Notes: a model not told the origin generated them from the letters alone. Positions 1-10,258 are shown, counted from the first letter of the stretch. The stretch: 64,000 nt of DNA from Eunapius fragilis (GCA_963681505.1 OY811972.1:8512775-8576774), one strand, 5' to 3'. A program made the numbers and translations.

Positions 1-60
1 GGCAAAAGGTGGGCAGTGATTGAGTAAATCAGGAAGGGGGGGGTGGGGATTGCCCAGCCT
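1..60 (+). pseudogene. tyrosine recombinase relic, cut by the satellite
   Basis: This short stretch is nearly identical to the start of the recombinase relic at 4036-4330 (ggcaaaaggtgggcagtgat). The homology stops where the 40-bp satellite begins and resumes after the array with the non-coding tail ctattgtgtcctattaagat, also seen near 6223. The whole C-terminal part of the recombinase has therefore been replaced by satellite in this copy. Confidence 0.6.
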
Positions 61-1020
61 ATTGGAGTATTGGTCTGTGTGCTGTGTACCATTCCAGCCT
101 ATTGGAGTATTGGTCTGTGTGCTGTGTACCATTCCAGCCTATTGGAGTATTGGTCTGTGTGCTGTGTACCATTCCAGCCTATTGGAGTATTGGTCTGTGT
201 GCTGTGTACCATTCCAGCCTATTGGAGTATTGGTCTGTGTGCTGTGTACCATTCCAGCCTATTGGAGTATTGGTCTGTGTGCTGTGTACCATTCCAGCCT
301 ATTGGAGTATTGGTCTGTGTGCTGTGTACCATTCCAGCCTATTGGAGTATTGGTCTGTGTGCTGTGTACCATTCCAGCCTATTGGAGTATTGGTCTGTGT
401 GCTGTGTACCATTCCAGCCTATTGGAGTATTGGTCTGTGTGCTGTGTACCATTCCAGCCTATTGGAGTATTGGTCTGTGTGCTGTGTACCATTCCAGCCT
501 ATTGGAGTATTGGTCTGTGTGCTGTGTACCATTCCAGTCTATTGGAGTATTGGTCTGTGTGCTGTGTACCATTCCAGCCTATTGGAGTATTGGTCTGTGT
601 GCTGTGTACCATTCCAGCCTATTGGAGTATTGGTCTGTGTGCTGTGAACCATTCCAACCTATTGGAGTATTGTTCTGTGTGCTGTGTACCATTCCAACGT
701 ATTGGAGTATTGGTCTGTGTGCTGTGTACCATTCCAGCCTATTGGAGTATTGGTCTGTGTGCTGTGTACCATTCCAGCCTATTGGAGTAGTGGTCTGTGT
801 GCTGTGTACCATTCCAGCCTATTGGAGTATTGGTCTGTGTGCTGTATACCATTCCAGCCTATTGGAGTATTGGTCTGTGTGCTGTGTACCATTCCAGCCT
901 ATTGGAGTATTGGTCTGTGTGCTGTGTACCATTCCAGCCTATTGGAGTATTAGTCTGTGTGCTGTGTACCATTCCAGTCTATTGGAGTATTGGTCTGTGT
1001 GCTGTGTACCATTCCAGCCT
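61..1020. repeat. 40-bp tandem satellite, 24 copies
   Basis: A unit of 40 bp (attggagtattggtctgtgt followed by gctgtgtaccattccagcct) is repeated exactly 24 times without length change. Most copies are identical; scattered single substitutions occur mainly in copies 12-24. Because 40 is not a multiple of 3 and the unit has no stop in these frames, all three forward frames are open, giving long fake Cys/Trp/Tyr-rich reading frames. I do not call a protein here. The array interrupts a relic of the tyrosine-recombinase element: bases 1-50 match 4039-4090, and bases 1021-1050 match the stretch starting near 6223. Confidence 0.97.
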
Positions 1021-1074
1021 ATTGTGTCCTATTAAGATGGTGTGCACAGGTGAGGCTACACCAATGGTGATGTG

Positions 1075-1661
1075 ATAAGGAACTGTGAGGATACCATGTA
1101 AGGCATGTGGAGGGAGTATACAGCTTCTATGCTGCATGATCATTTCACCATGTCACTTTATTCATATGGTCAAGCAATATCCTAATCCCAGCGGTCATGG
1201 AAGCTAATAAAAAGTGATGCAGCCAACGGATAATAAACGATGCAGCCACAGTTAGTTAGGAGGGGGGAGGGGGAGGGGGATGTTCCCACATTGGGGTATG
1301 TGATTTAGCGCCAGAACAATCTATTTCACTATACAGATGGGTTTTGGTCATTGTCCCACCACTCAACAACATCATTCATCACCTCCATATGCTCATCTGA
1401 CTTTGGACATTTCATTGGTATAGAAATTACATCTTGAACACATGTACATGTGGCATAAAGTATAAAATAAGAGACCACTGATGTGCAATGTGGGATAAAA
1501 ATATCAGCCACTAAGAAGGCACATGGTTATGTAACTGTAAATGCTATTTTATGATTTTTACATGTTGTAATTTCCCCGAAACGTTTTATTCTAAATCATG
1601 TTAAAGTACCAGTACATGCTGACCACTACATTGTAAATGGAGCAGATCATTTCATACCAAC
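1075..1661. other. intron of ankyrin gene, no own gene seen
   Basis: Non-coding DNA with G-rich tracts near 1260. The stretch 1425-1500 resembles 4330-4410 (shared string gcataaagtataaaataag), which suggests that intron pieces around the ankyrin exons were duplicated. An open minus-strand frame at 1329-1511 has no recognisable similarity. Confidence 0.5.
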
Positions 1662-1760
1662 CTTATTAGCCTGATTGATATCAGCTCCTGCAACAATGAG
1701 TTTCTTTACTACTTCAAGGTGTCCATTGAAACTTGCTGTCCACAATGGACTCCGACCGTC
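1662..1760 (-). CDS. ankyrin repeat exon (99 bp)
   Basis: On the minus strand this exon lies between a ..TTAG acceptor and an AAG/GTTGGT donor, is exactly 99 bp and has phase 0 at both ends. It encodes one 33-residue ankyrin repeat: it opens with DGRSPLW, has the NGHLEVVKKLI helix and ends GADINQANK. It is the last exon I can place for this gene; the next downstream exon would lie at or beyond the left edge. It closely resembles the exon at 7800-7898, so exon duplication is likely. Confidence 0.85.
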
Positions 1761-4700
1761 CTAATACAAGAGTGATCAATGTAAATTACTTATTAATGAC
1801 CAGTCCTTTGCATTTTACAAGTAATCGTTGTGTAAGTACATGTACGCACACTTCAATTTAAGTCCAAACAACAAATGATTGTATATGCTACAGTTCATAA
1901 TGTGTGCAGATAGTGGACCGTCTCCTCTGATGACTGACCTGGTCAGTCAGCTGAAGTAAATTTGCCAAACAATGTCTGGCTAACACAACTAAATGCATAA
2001 ATTCGTTAACTAAGTCAAATTGATTTGTACATGTGTATATATGTAAATTGCTGTGAATGAACAAATTGTGTTGTTAAGTGGTCTAAGTGGTTTGTGGTAT
2101 ATTAGGAAGCTCTTGCCATTGATACTACACAATGCACTAAAAGATCTTACTTGCATGTGGCATTTGTGGCTGGCATAAACTATCAAAGAAACACTTGAGG
2201 CATAAATAAACCTCAGTGTTGATAGCTGTTGTATGATAGTTATGTAACACACTTACCACCACTTAGTAATATAAGCCAAGTTAAAAAATAAATATGGCTG
2301 CCACATCATCAAACGAATGTGGTTCTCAGGGGTTATCTACATGTATACACTGAAATTTTATTTTTATTAACACAAACGCGAGATATTAGTCTTCCCATGA
2401 TGTTTAAAACTTCCATATGAATCCGAATTTTGAAATCAGCACTTTAGTATTTAACCCTTTCACCACCCACAAAAATGATCATTAATGATGGGCTCCAATT
2501 AAGTTAGATGTCAATAATATATGTATCAGACAAAAAAGGTATCAAGTTGTACTTTATTAATTATTCAGGACAGCATATTTCGTACTAAATGGTAAAAGCA
2601 ACATTCATCTAAAGACAAACAAATATGAGTAAATGCATCATAAACTGAAGATGTGAAGCACGCTCCCATACAAAGTCATAGTGGGAAATGGGAAGGGTAT
2701 GTGATACCGTTCTACTCCAAACCTACGGTGTATACAAGGACAAATCAGCAGTCGGCGTGGGTGAACACATGATTTGTGGACCTTGCTGTTGCTGAGCTGC
2801 TCAATGGGGGTTACGTCCAGACAGTAAGTGCTAGACCGTATATTAGCAGCCTGCTGTCAGAAGAAGCGCTTGGTGCTTAACCTGCGTCATGTGAACGAGT
2901 TAGTATCTGGGTTTTGATGGACCTTTGGTGTTCTCTAAACTTATGCGACCCTTGGTTAAGCTATGGCGATCTAAGGGGTTAAAAGTAGTGATGTACATGT
3001 ACCTGGACAATAGCATATGTGCAGCTAAAGGTAAGATAGAGGCCAAAAAAGCCAGTGCATGGGTGAGGGATGCTCTTGAATGTGCGGGTTTGGTTTTGCA
3101 TGAGGGTAAGTCAGTTTGGTTCCCATCACTTAGCACAGAGTGGTTGGGATTCGATGCAGACCTGGAATGGGGCTGTGTTTCGGTTCCAGAAGCTAAGTTA
3201 GCAGGGTTGTGTGCCATGTTGCATATCACTGGGGTAGCCACACATCTGAATGCAGGGTTCATAATACTGCCACTTACAATCGAAGTCAGAGAAAAAGTAG
3301 AAAGAAATGACTATTTAGCTAGCGCTGTTTTGATGAAAGCCAATATCCCACAAAATATCCAATATGATGTGAAGTGAAGTTGATACGAGCAGCGTACAGT
3401 AATCCTTAATTCAGGATTTCCATACTAATTAAAGGATGGAAATAGATTAGAGATTAAGAGTCATTAATGTCAGCCCCTGGCTGGTGTGGCCCATCACTTA
3501 TTCATCACTGGTGGTAATTGCTGGTTTTATGCATTGTGATGAGTTGTTAAAGTTGCAGTGCTGTAGTGAGAGATGCTTTTGAATTGTTTTTCGGGTTTTT
3601 GGAATGACCCAGTTGGGTATGGACCCAAGTGTATTTGGCATTGATGTATCGTAGCATTTGTGACCTGTATTGGTCTAACTTCGTTTCATATGAATAGCAC
3701 CATACATGTAAATGCGTCAACAAGTTGTATGCCTTTGAAACGACACTGTACAAACGATGACATATTTGTACATGAAATACATCCATCACGTGTTACATGT
3801 ATTTGATAAAATCATCTACATGTGGTGGTATTGTTACAACTGACTGTTTACAAGTAGACTTTGAAAATTGTTCAGTGATTTGATCCACGTAGATGAATAA
3901 GATTTAACCACAAATTCTTTTGAACGCTGATAACCAAGTGTAGTTGATCGTACAAGGACACCTACATACCCGGTAGCCATGATGGAGAGATATTTCAGCA
4001 TGGGTGGTTTGTGTACACAAGAGCATGGCAAAGTGTTTTGGGCAAAAGGTGGGCAGTGATTGGGTAAATCAGAGAGGGGGGGGGGGGGGATCAGCTACAC
4101 AAGACTTAGGGAGTTGCCACTAGAGAAGACAGAACAGTTGGGTATGGACCCAAGTGTATTTGGCATGCATAGTCTGTGGGCAGGTGGTGCCACTGCTGCA
4201 GTGAGGGCTGGTGTGGCCCATCACTTATTCAAGAGGCATGGCCACTAGAGGTCACAATCTGCCAAGGATGGTTATGTAAAGGATGCACTGGAAACTCGTT
4301 TGTAACATGTACATTGCAATGACAACATTGAACATTTAGAAATTACATTCTGAACACATGAACATGAGGCATAAAGTATAAAATAAGTGGCCACTGATCT
4401 CCAAAGTGGGATAAAACTTAAGACCCTTATGTTATTACATTGTTAATACAGTCCTATTGAATCAGCCCCTGCCTATACACTATGGACTTGGGCCTGACAC
4501 ACCTGAGTAACGTGCACACTTCTTTAATCTCGATAGCACACCTTTTGTGTACATGTATGTGTTGTGGGGGGAGGGGGTGGGGAGCAATATTCTTATTAAT
4601 GGTACATGTAGCCTCTTTTACTGTATCCATAACATACCCCTCCATACCCTCACATCACTTACATCAGATGTTGCTATATTCACTCCAGCACCAGCTCCCA

Positions 4701-7197
4701 ACAAGGTCTGTACTACATCATGATGACCCTTCTTACTTGCCATAAACAGTGGAGTTGTATTGTCCTGGTAAAGATTAAAGGAACAAAAGCATCACAGATG
4801 CACACAAGAAGGGAGAACAGTTTGAAAGTGAATATGAAGAAGAGAAGTGAATGAGAGAAGTACAGAGGGAGAAGGTGCATGTTGGGAGGGTGTAGAAATG
4901 ACAACATCACCAGATCAATTTGTATATGATGTGTTGCAGCAGGTACTCTGTACAGATGTTGGTACACATGGCTTGTGGTATTAGGGTAAGGACTGAGGTC
5001 ATGGGCCTTAACCCACCATGGTCTACATGTACATGTACATGTAGACTGATAGGGTAATTCATAATATTCTTATGAATAGAGCTACATGTACATGTTGGCA
5101 TGCCTACACCCCACACCATCAATCTGCTTTGGTCATCTAGGGTTGTGATAACCTGTGCTTGGTTGGTACACTTTTATCAATCACCTGCCCCTTAACTGAG
5201 ATAAATTTGGGGTTCTTTACATTAAGGTATGCCATAAAACTTTCTATGGGCAGATGATGGGAATTCCAATTGGGTGATGGCTGACCAGCGTCCATCAAAG
5301 GGTGGTAGAGACAGCATGTACAGTTTTGGGTGGATGTGCTATGTGCCCCAGAGTGGATCGTTGATTTAATACGGGAAGGGTATGTGATACCGTTCTACTC
5401 CAAACAGAATTGTTAAAGATTGTTATATTATATGCTAATGTCAGACTGTTAGTAGTTAGCCAGTGAGTGGTGGCAAGCCTGGTAGAGTTGTGAGGATCAA
5501 TGGGTGTGGCCAGTGAGGGAGGGTGGATGAGTGTGGTATGTGAGTGTGAGGAGGTGTAGTGTATCAGGTAGGACGTTTGCAGCTGGTATATATAAACAAG
5601 ATGTCTACATGTACATGAGTTATGTTGAAGCCCTTATATGGAAGGGCCTATATTCCTGCCTGCTATGAGGGCCATGGGTCAATGGGTGTGGTCAGTGAGT
5701 TCTTAGTGTCAGTAAGACGGAACATGGCGTGCTGACATGCTATAGTCAAGTCTACTAGTGTAGTATGGTGGTCCAACTGCATATAGTAGTTCAATTTCTT
5801 GTTAGTGCTTTTACTTGGACTTGATTACTTCCCCCCAAATATACATTCGATGCGAGTACACAGATTGAATGTGAGTGTTAGCGAGTCACTTGTATGCTGT
5901 TGTTTGTAGGTGGGCAGCAATTGTGTAAATCAGGGGGTGGATCAGATACACAAGACTTATGAGTTAGGGAGTTGCTACTAGAGAAGACAGAACAGTTGGG
6001 TATGGACCCAAGTGTATTTGGCATGCATAGTCTGTGGGCAGGTGGTGCCACTGCTGCAGTGAGGGCTGGTGTGGCCCATCACTTATTCAAGAGGCATGGC
6101 CACTAGAGGTCACAATCTGCCAAGGATGGTTATGAAAAGGATGCACTGGAAACTCGTTTGTCGGTTACTAAGCAGTTGGGAATATAACTCCCAACTGGTC
6201 AGCCCGTTCTTTGTTTGTCTATTGTGTCTTATTAAGATGGTGTGCACAGGTGACACCATACATGTAGTTGTATGCCGTTTAAATGACACCATACAAAGGA
6301 TGACATATTTGTACATGAAATACATCCATCACGTCTCACGTACAGTATATGTATTTGATAAAATGATCTACATGTACATGTGGTCTAACTGACTGTTTAC
6401 ACAAGTAGACTGAAATTTTTCAGTGATTAGATCCACGTAGATGAATAAGATTTATTTTGAACGTCGATAACCTAGCACCTCGATAATCACTATACATTGC
6501 TCACATTCTTATTGTACCCTCATTTATTGCACCATCTCATCTCTTTGAGTGGGCAGGGACAATTAAAGTGACCAAGTTTTTAGTTGGGCCAGAAAATTCT
6601 GCACACAATGAATACCATGCAAGCTAACGGTTGAGCAGCTGAAATACCCACTAAACTTCAGCACACAACAAAGCGTCATCGTTCAATATGATCTAAAACA
6701 TCACAATGTTGAATATATACATGTAAATGTATGTGTTGTGGTGTGGGCAGCATTTTTATTAATGGTACATGTAGCCCTCTGCCACTGCATCCTTATAACA
6801 TCCCTCCATACCCTCATTAGTCCATATACATCTCTCCACAACTAAACATCACTTACATTAGATCTTGCTATATTCACTCCAGCACCAGCTCCCAACAAGG
6901 TCTGTACTACATCATGATGACCCTCCTGACTTGCCATATACAGTGGAGTTGCATTGTTCTGGTAAGGAGAGAAGGAACAAAGGCATCACAGATGCACATA
7001 AGAAGGGAGAACAGTTTGAAAGTGAATATGAAGAAGAGAAGTGAATGAGAGAAGTACAGAGGGAGAAGGTGCATGTTGGGAGGGTGTAGAAATGGCAACA
7101 TCACCAGATCAGCATTATATGTGGCAATGGTACATGTATTTCAATATTCGGTAACTATGCCTGTTGCTATGGGGTATTTCAATTTACTTATTACGTG

Positions 7198-7229
<32 letters not shown>

Positions 7230-9223
7230 TGCACAACAGGTCTGCATTTAGAATGTGGAGTGTTCTCTACTCTTATTAGGAAGCTAGGGCTTTTCATTTC
7301 AGTCCTTCACATGCAAACACAGTAACAGTATAGAGATGCATCCAGTATATAGGAGTCACATTTAATCTGTCATAAAGGGCTTTAATTAATTAGTTAATTA
7401 GTTATGCTTTATCAAACATGGCATATTAGACAGCTCACCCTCCATGGCAGATTTCAACCACTGGTTTACGTAATAAGTAGTCTCCCCCTAACCCTATTTT
7501 AGTCAAGGTAAAAGCTGATCTTAAAGTATGCTGGAAAACAAGACTGAAGAATATATGTACATCTACATGAAATTTGATGTAAATAGGAAACTCTACTTCT
7601 AATTAATATTGTAAACCTTCTTTTAAGATTGTCTCAACAGTCAATGGACGATCAACGAATATCTATACCACATGATATTGACAACCTGCATGCATACGTT
7701 GTACATTGCACATAACATTACATCATTTCTAAGGTGAACAAATTTAAAGTGGTCAAGGATATGCAGACCACTAAATGGAGCAGATCATTTCACACCAACC
7801 TTATCAGCCTGATTGATATCAGCTTCTGCTTCAATGAGTGTCTTTACTTCATCAAGGCGTCCATTCAAACTTGCTTTCCACAATGGACTCTGACCATCCT
7901 AATAGAAGTGATGTATTTGTACCTACAGTAATTACTGCAAGATGTCCACTGTGTGTACATGATATACACAATGCATTCATATACATATGCATAACGGAAA
8001 CTGTTGATTTTACTAGTGGTTTTTCTTTCTCACAAATCACACATGTACTATTGTCTGTCTCCAGTACTAAAAGAGTTGTGTACTGCTACTTTGGAGCTTT
8101 GTATCTTGTCAGTGGTATGTGAAAGTCTCACAACCTACATGTATGTTCATACAAATCTGTCATTTTGCACTACACAGCACTTATTAGTTGGTCCATGGCG
8201 TGCAAGATTTAAAATTTTCTCTAACAGATATAGGATTTTTACGATATTTGAGTGTAATACCTACAAACACATGTAACTCCCGATTCCTTTGCTACCGATT
8301 CATGATCAAAAGTATCCATTGAAATTAAAGGTCAAAATGTGAGCAATCACAAAGGATGAATGATCAATCAAGGTGATTTCCCATATTGAATCATATGATA
8401 ATTCTGATATTTAAATCTTTGATTAGATTTCTTCGTAATATATGTCAGTGATTTGAGTTACAAGTACATAAATGTACTATATACTAGGCACCTGATAATG
8501 TTGAGCTTGGCCATTATTTTTTATAACGGCCCAATGTCTCAATTCACTCATCATCAGGTGAAAGCTTCGACTACACTCCACAATTGTATTGTCAAATGAG
8601 CACATTAAATATCGACCATGCAGGCACTCAGCAACATAGCTATTCCCTACAGAAACAAGTTTTTGTATATGAATAAACCATGTTAATGAGGAGGTTTTGA
8701 GATTAAAAATATAACCATACAAAAGGAGAAAACTTGAAGAGGTCAATTCCACATGTTATGTATCAAATGAATGCACATACATGTAGACCAGCTCAGGTTT
8801 TTAAACTCAACCACCAATTGCTTGAACGTTGTGTGCACAAGTGATGAAAACATGTTTTAAAACGGATGAAGCTAAAAGGCGCCTTATAAAAGGACATAGA
8901 CCTCGAAAAAAATATAAATTAACAGCTTCAAAGTTCCCTGGATATTGTAATTGAGAACTGCCAAAAGGTGAGCACGTCGTGACCTGTTATCAGTCGAATA
9001 TATGACAGGCCGAGACAGCAAGTGATCCGTTTCCTACTCTGTAATCTATGATAGTGCAGAACATAACGAGCGCCTACCTCATCAGTTCTGTTCACGTCAT
9101 CACTCTTGGAGGGCACTCTTGTATCCTTTGGTTTGGCTTGCTCCTTAACAGTGGGTGCGGTAAGTGGATCGATGTGGTATTAGTAATAGATGATAAACAG
9201 CTATAGTCGCATACCTGTCCCAT
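1662..9223 (-). CDS. ankyrin-repeat protein gene, partial (exon set)
   Basis: Gene-level entry joining the minus-strand exons 9223-9215, 9143-9078, 8646-8492, 7898-7800, 6958-6857, 4764-4663 and 1760-1662. The four ankyrin exons are each one repeat long, all in phase 0, so repeats can be gained or lost without breaking frame. Ankyrin repeats are protein-binding scaffolds; in animals such arrays often sit in front of signalling domains, but no such domain is visible because the 3' end lies beyond the window. Introns of 0.6-2.9 kb hold dead tyrosine-recombinase retroelement pieces. The repeats are certain; the 5' end is tentative. Confidence 0.7.
1771..2689. other. ankyrin gene intron, nothing recognised
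   Basis: AT-rich intronic sequence between ankyrin exons. No open frame with recognisable similarity was seen. The stretch from about 2282 (gttaaaaaataaatatggct, then ggttctcaggggttat) echoes the inverted-repeat ends of the Sola-like element at 39.4 and 42.4 kb, so an old related fragment may lie here. Confidence 0.35.
2690..3380 (+). pseudogene. DIRS/Ngaro-type reverse transcriptase relic
   Basis: Degenerate reverse transcriptase. The first part (2697-2890) reads EGYVIPFYSKPTVYTR, then DLAVAELLNGGYVQ and, after a frame change, KKRLVLNLRHVNE. That is the N-terminal fingers region typical of DIRS-like reverse transcriptases. It then jumps to the late palm/thumb (2925-3230) with KLMRPLVK, a YLDN box where YLDD is expected, a KSVW box and WLGF. 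The segment carrying the first catalytic Asp is missing and the YLDD Asp is Asn, so this copy is dead. It lies inside an intron of the minus-strand ankyrin gene. The recombinase pieces nearby (4.0 and 5.9 kb) fit the same element type. Assignment to DIRS versus Ngaro is inference. Confidence 0.7.
3381..4035. other. ankyrin gene intron with retroelement debris
   Basis: No intact gene. Short strings (around 3480-3500 and 3605-3640, for example gttgggtatggacccaagtg) match the recombinase relics at 4138 and 5996, so scrambled pieces of the same element are present. The stretch 3700-3800 matches 6265-6350. Confidence 0.45.
4036..4330 (+). pseudogene. tyrosine recombinase C-terminus, copy 1
   Basis: The translation from about 4090 reads ISYTRLRELPLEK, LGMDPSVFGMHSLWAGGATA, then HHLFKRHGH, a stop, and AKDGYVKDALETR. 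This is the C-terminal catalytic part of a tyrosine recombinase of the kind carried by DIRS/Ngaro retroelements. In the family the HSLRAGGA box holds a catalytic Arg; here it is Trp. The codon after KRHGH, normally part of the RHGRW box, is TAG. The copy is inactive. The same two lesions occur in the copy at 5905-6240. Confidence 0.75.
4663..4764 (-). CDS. ankyrin repeat exon (102 bp)
   Basis: Minus-strand exon between a TACCAG acceptor and a GAT/GTAAGT donor, phase 0 at both ends, encoding a 34-residue ankyrin repeat (DNTTPLFMASKKGHHDVV, then QTLLGAGAGVN). It is a near-identical duplicate of the exon at 6857-6958, and the flanking introns are duplicated with it. Confidence 0.85.
4771..5265. 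repeat. duplicated intron segment of ankyrin gene
   Basis: The bases 4803-4900 (from agaagggagaacagtttgaa to gcatgttgggagggtgtaga) recur almost unchanged at 7001-7095. Together with the adjacent exons this shows a local duplication of about 2.2 kb spacing. The remainder holds TACATGTA palindromes (5025-5045) and no gene. Confidence 0.75.
5266..5410 (+). pseudogene. DIRS-type reverse transcriptase fragment, copy 2
   Basis: Reads FWVDVLCAPEWIVDLIREGY then VIPFYSK, the segment just upstream of the reverse transcriptase core also found at 2697. It is truncated immediately afterwards, so only a stub of a second element copy is left. Confidence 0.6.
5411..5904. other. ankyrin gene intron, nothing recognised
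   Basis: Intronic DNA between two relics of the tyrosine-recombinase retroelement. No coding signal was seen. The phrase gtcaatgggtgtggtcagtg recurs in variant form (5500 and 5677), suggesting minor internal duplication. Confidence 0.35.
5905..6240 (+). pseudogene. tyrosine recombinase C-terminus, copy 2
   Basis: Second copy of the recombinase end: LGMDPSVFGMHSLWAGGATA, HHLFKRHGH, stop, AKDGYEKDALETR. It shares the Arg-to-Trp change and the TAG with copy 1, so both come from an already dead parent or one was copied from the other. The tail tctattgtgtcttattaaga near 6219-6240 also borders the satellite near 1021. Confidence 0.75.
6241..6856. other. ankyrin gene intron, nothing recognised
   Basis: AT-rich intron. 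The stretch 6265-6400 is a diverged copy of 3690-3850. No gene, RNA or complete mobile element was seen. Confidence 0.4.
6857..6958 (-). CDS. ankyrin repeat exon (102 bp), duplicate
   Basis: Minus-strand exon between a TTACCAG acceptor and an AAT/GTAAGT donor, phase 0, encoding a 34-residue repeat that begins NNATPLYMASQEGHHDVV. It differs from the exon at 4663-4764 by a few residues only (Asp1Asn, KK to QE, TSD to RSN). Introns on both sides are also shared, so this is a recent tandem exon duplication that lengthened the repeat array by one unit while keeping frame. Confidence 0.85.
7201..7228. repeat. (CA)n microsatellite
   Basis: Uninterrupted CA dinucleotide run of about 14 units in an ankyrin-gene intron. 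Confidence 0.95.
7229..7799. other. ankyrin gene intron, nothing recognised
   Basis: Intron sequence with short AT-rich direct repeats (ttaattaattagttaattag, near 7382). No gene or mobile element could be supported. Confidence 0.4.
7800..7898 (-). CDS. ankyrin repeat exon (99 bp)
   Basis: Minus-strand exon of 99 bp between a CTATTAG acceptor and an AAG/GTTGGT donor, phase 0. It encodes DGQSPLWKASLNGRLDEVKT and ends ADINQADK, one ankyrin repeat. It matches the exon at 1662-1760 down to the splice-site sequences, so the gene seems built from two alternating exon types (99 bp and 102 bp). Confidence 0.85.
7899..8491. other. ankyrin gene intron, nothing recognised
   Basis: Non-coding stretch between the first ankyrin-repeat exon and the preceding exon. 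Several overlapping short open frames exist but none has recognisable content. Confidence 0.4.
8492..8646 (-). CDS. 5' exon of ankyrin gene
   Basis: Minus-strand exon predicted from a TTTCTGTAG acceptor and a CAG/GTGCCT donor. It is 155 bp, enters with two bases of a split codon and leaves in phase 0, matching the phase-0 ankyrin exon at 7898. It encodes about 51 residues including YVAECLHGRYLMCS and SFHLMMSELRHWAVI. I do not recognise the domain. The splice phases are the main support. The upstream exon I propose at 9078-9143 ends in phase 0, which does not fit, so at least one exon may be missing between them. Confidence 0.5.
9078..9223 (-). CDS. possible first coding exons of ankyrin gene
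   Basis: On the minus strand an ATG at 9223-9221 gives MGQ and then a donor (CAG/GTATGC at 9215). A second exon, 9143-9078, follows a CTGTTAAG acceptor and ends GAG/GTAGGC. It encodes EQAKPKDTRVPSKSDDVNRT plus DE, a charged, probably unstructured N-terminus. Frame is kept across the 71-base intron, and only this frame is open. No domain supports it, and the join to the next exon is unresolved because of a phase mismatch. Confidence 0.35.
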
Positions 9224-9364
9224 GTTGTTATATTTTCACGTTTTCTGGGATTTCAAGTTGACGTAGCGACTTGAACCAAAGCCATGTACGCCCTTCGATT
9301 GGGACGTCACGTGAGTACTGTGATAATTATTTTTTGATAATCATGAGAGCAATTGATGAAAAGC

Positions 9365-9588
9365 CATAGGCGTCCGCTCATTGGGGCAAGGGGGGGCATT
9401 TGCCCCCCCCCCCCTGGCATACCCAAACTAATTAATATTCATTGATATAACAGCATGATCGATACTTATAAAACTGAATAACACTGAAAGCTTTCGCGCT
9501 TCGCGCGGGAGGGGGCACATCCCCCTCCCGCACCTTCCCCCTGGTTTGGTTTTGCCCCCCCCTGGAAAACGCTGAGCGGACGCCTATG
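9365..9588. mobile_element. MITE with 16-bp terminal inverted repeats
   Basis: The ends are perfect inverted repeats: cataggcgtccgctca at 9365-9380 and its complement at 9573-9588. The element is 224 bp long and is flanked on both sides by aaaagc (9359-9364 and 9589-9594), part of a possible 8-9 bp target duplication (atgaaaagc) overlapping the repeat end. Just inside are a G-run/C-run pair (9386-9416) and a second C-rich stretch (9510-9565), so the whole element can fold on itself. It encodes nothing. An 8-9 bp duplication would suit hAT or Mutator, but the family is not decidable here. Confidence 0.75.
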
Positions 9589-9594
9589 AAAAGC

Positions 9595-10046
9595 TGAGAG
9601 CACTTTTGGCCAGATGTGTCTCTCCAAACATCTGCTGTGACTTTTAGTTATTTATAGTGCTTATTTTTATTCTCTTTCATGCTAAAATTGAGGGCTTAGT
9701 ATATTATGATGGGCGCGGCAACCAGTTTCATAACTAACTTAGTTAGTATCATCACGTGGTCCATTTTACTCATTAAGGAGAACACAACCACAGAATACAC
9801 ATATAGTGACAATGCAGAAACATTTAAAGAAATCATCATCATTTGATTTTATCACAGTAAAAGAAATACTACAAAGTATTACAAGTTGTTTTTTATTATC
9901 TTCAGATGTTGGTCTGCTATGTCTCTCCCTGAAGTTGTCCACTGGCTTGGTATCATCATTATGGGATGTACCACTGTGATGGAGGGAAACAATTACTGAC
10001 AGTTATAATAACAGCACAATACAAATGCTAATGGCTTGGTAGCATC
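9595..10046. other. spacer left of the gypsy nest
   Basis: No gene. At 9948-9970 the string tggcttggtatcatcattat (continuing gggatgt) closely matches the sequence that would be formed by joining the two flanks of the gypsy element (..atggcttggtagcatc and cattatgggatgt..). A roughly 80-bp tandem duplication of the insertion site therefore existed before the element inserted. Confidence 0.55.
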
Positions 10047-10256
10047 TGTAACGATGACAACGGCTGAACTCTGCTAGCGACAGCCTGACGGCAGAACTTT
10101 CGAGAACTATAGTGCCGTGTGCATTAGTGAACAATGGTTGGTTGTAAGTAGAACAGTATATAATCGTGTGTATTGTATGCGTGTGGGTGTTCTGCGCTAT
10201 TATCAAGTTTATAGTCTGTTTGAGACTGAGGTTGCGCTACGCGGGGTTGCGCTACA
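10047..10256 (+). repeat. gypsy 5' LTR
   Basis: 210 bp, TG..CA ends, near-identical to 22692-22901; the difference I see is C versus T in gcgctaYgcgggg near the 3' end. It would hold promoter and polyadenylation signals. Confidence 0.95.
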
Positions 10257-10258
10257 AT

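Noticed and set aside
20..1075. Several long overlapping forward frames rich in Cys, Trp and Tyr
   Set aside because: They are read-through of the 40-bp satellite in all three frames; not proteins.
2900..3262. 120-codon minus-strand frame opposite the reverse transcriptase relic
   Set aside because: Antisense shadow of the reverse transcriptase text.
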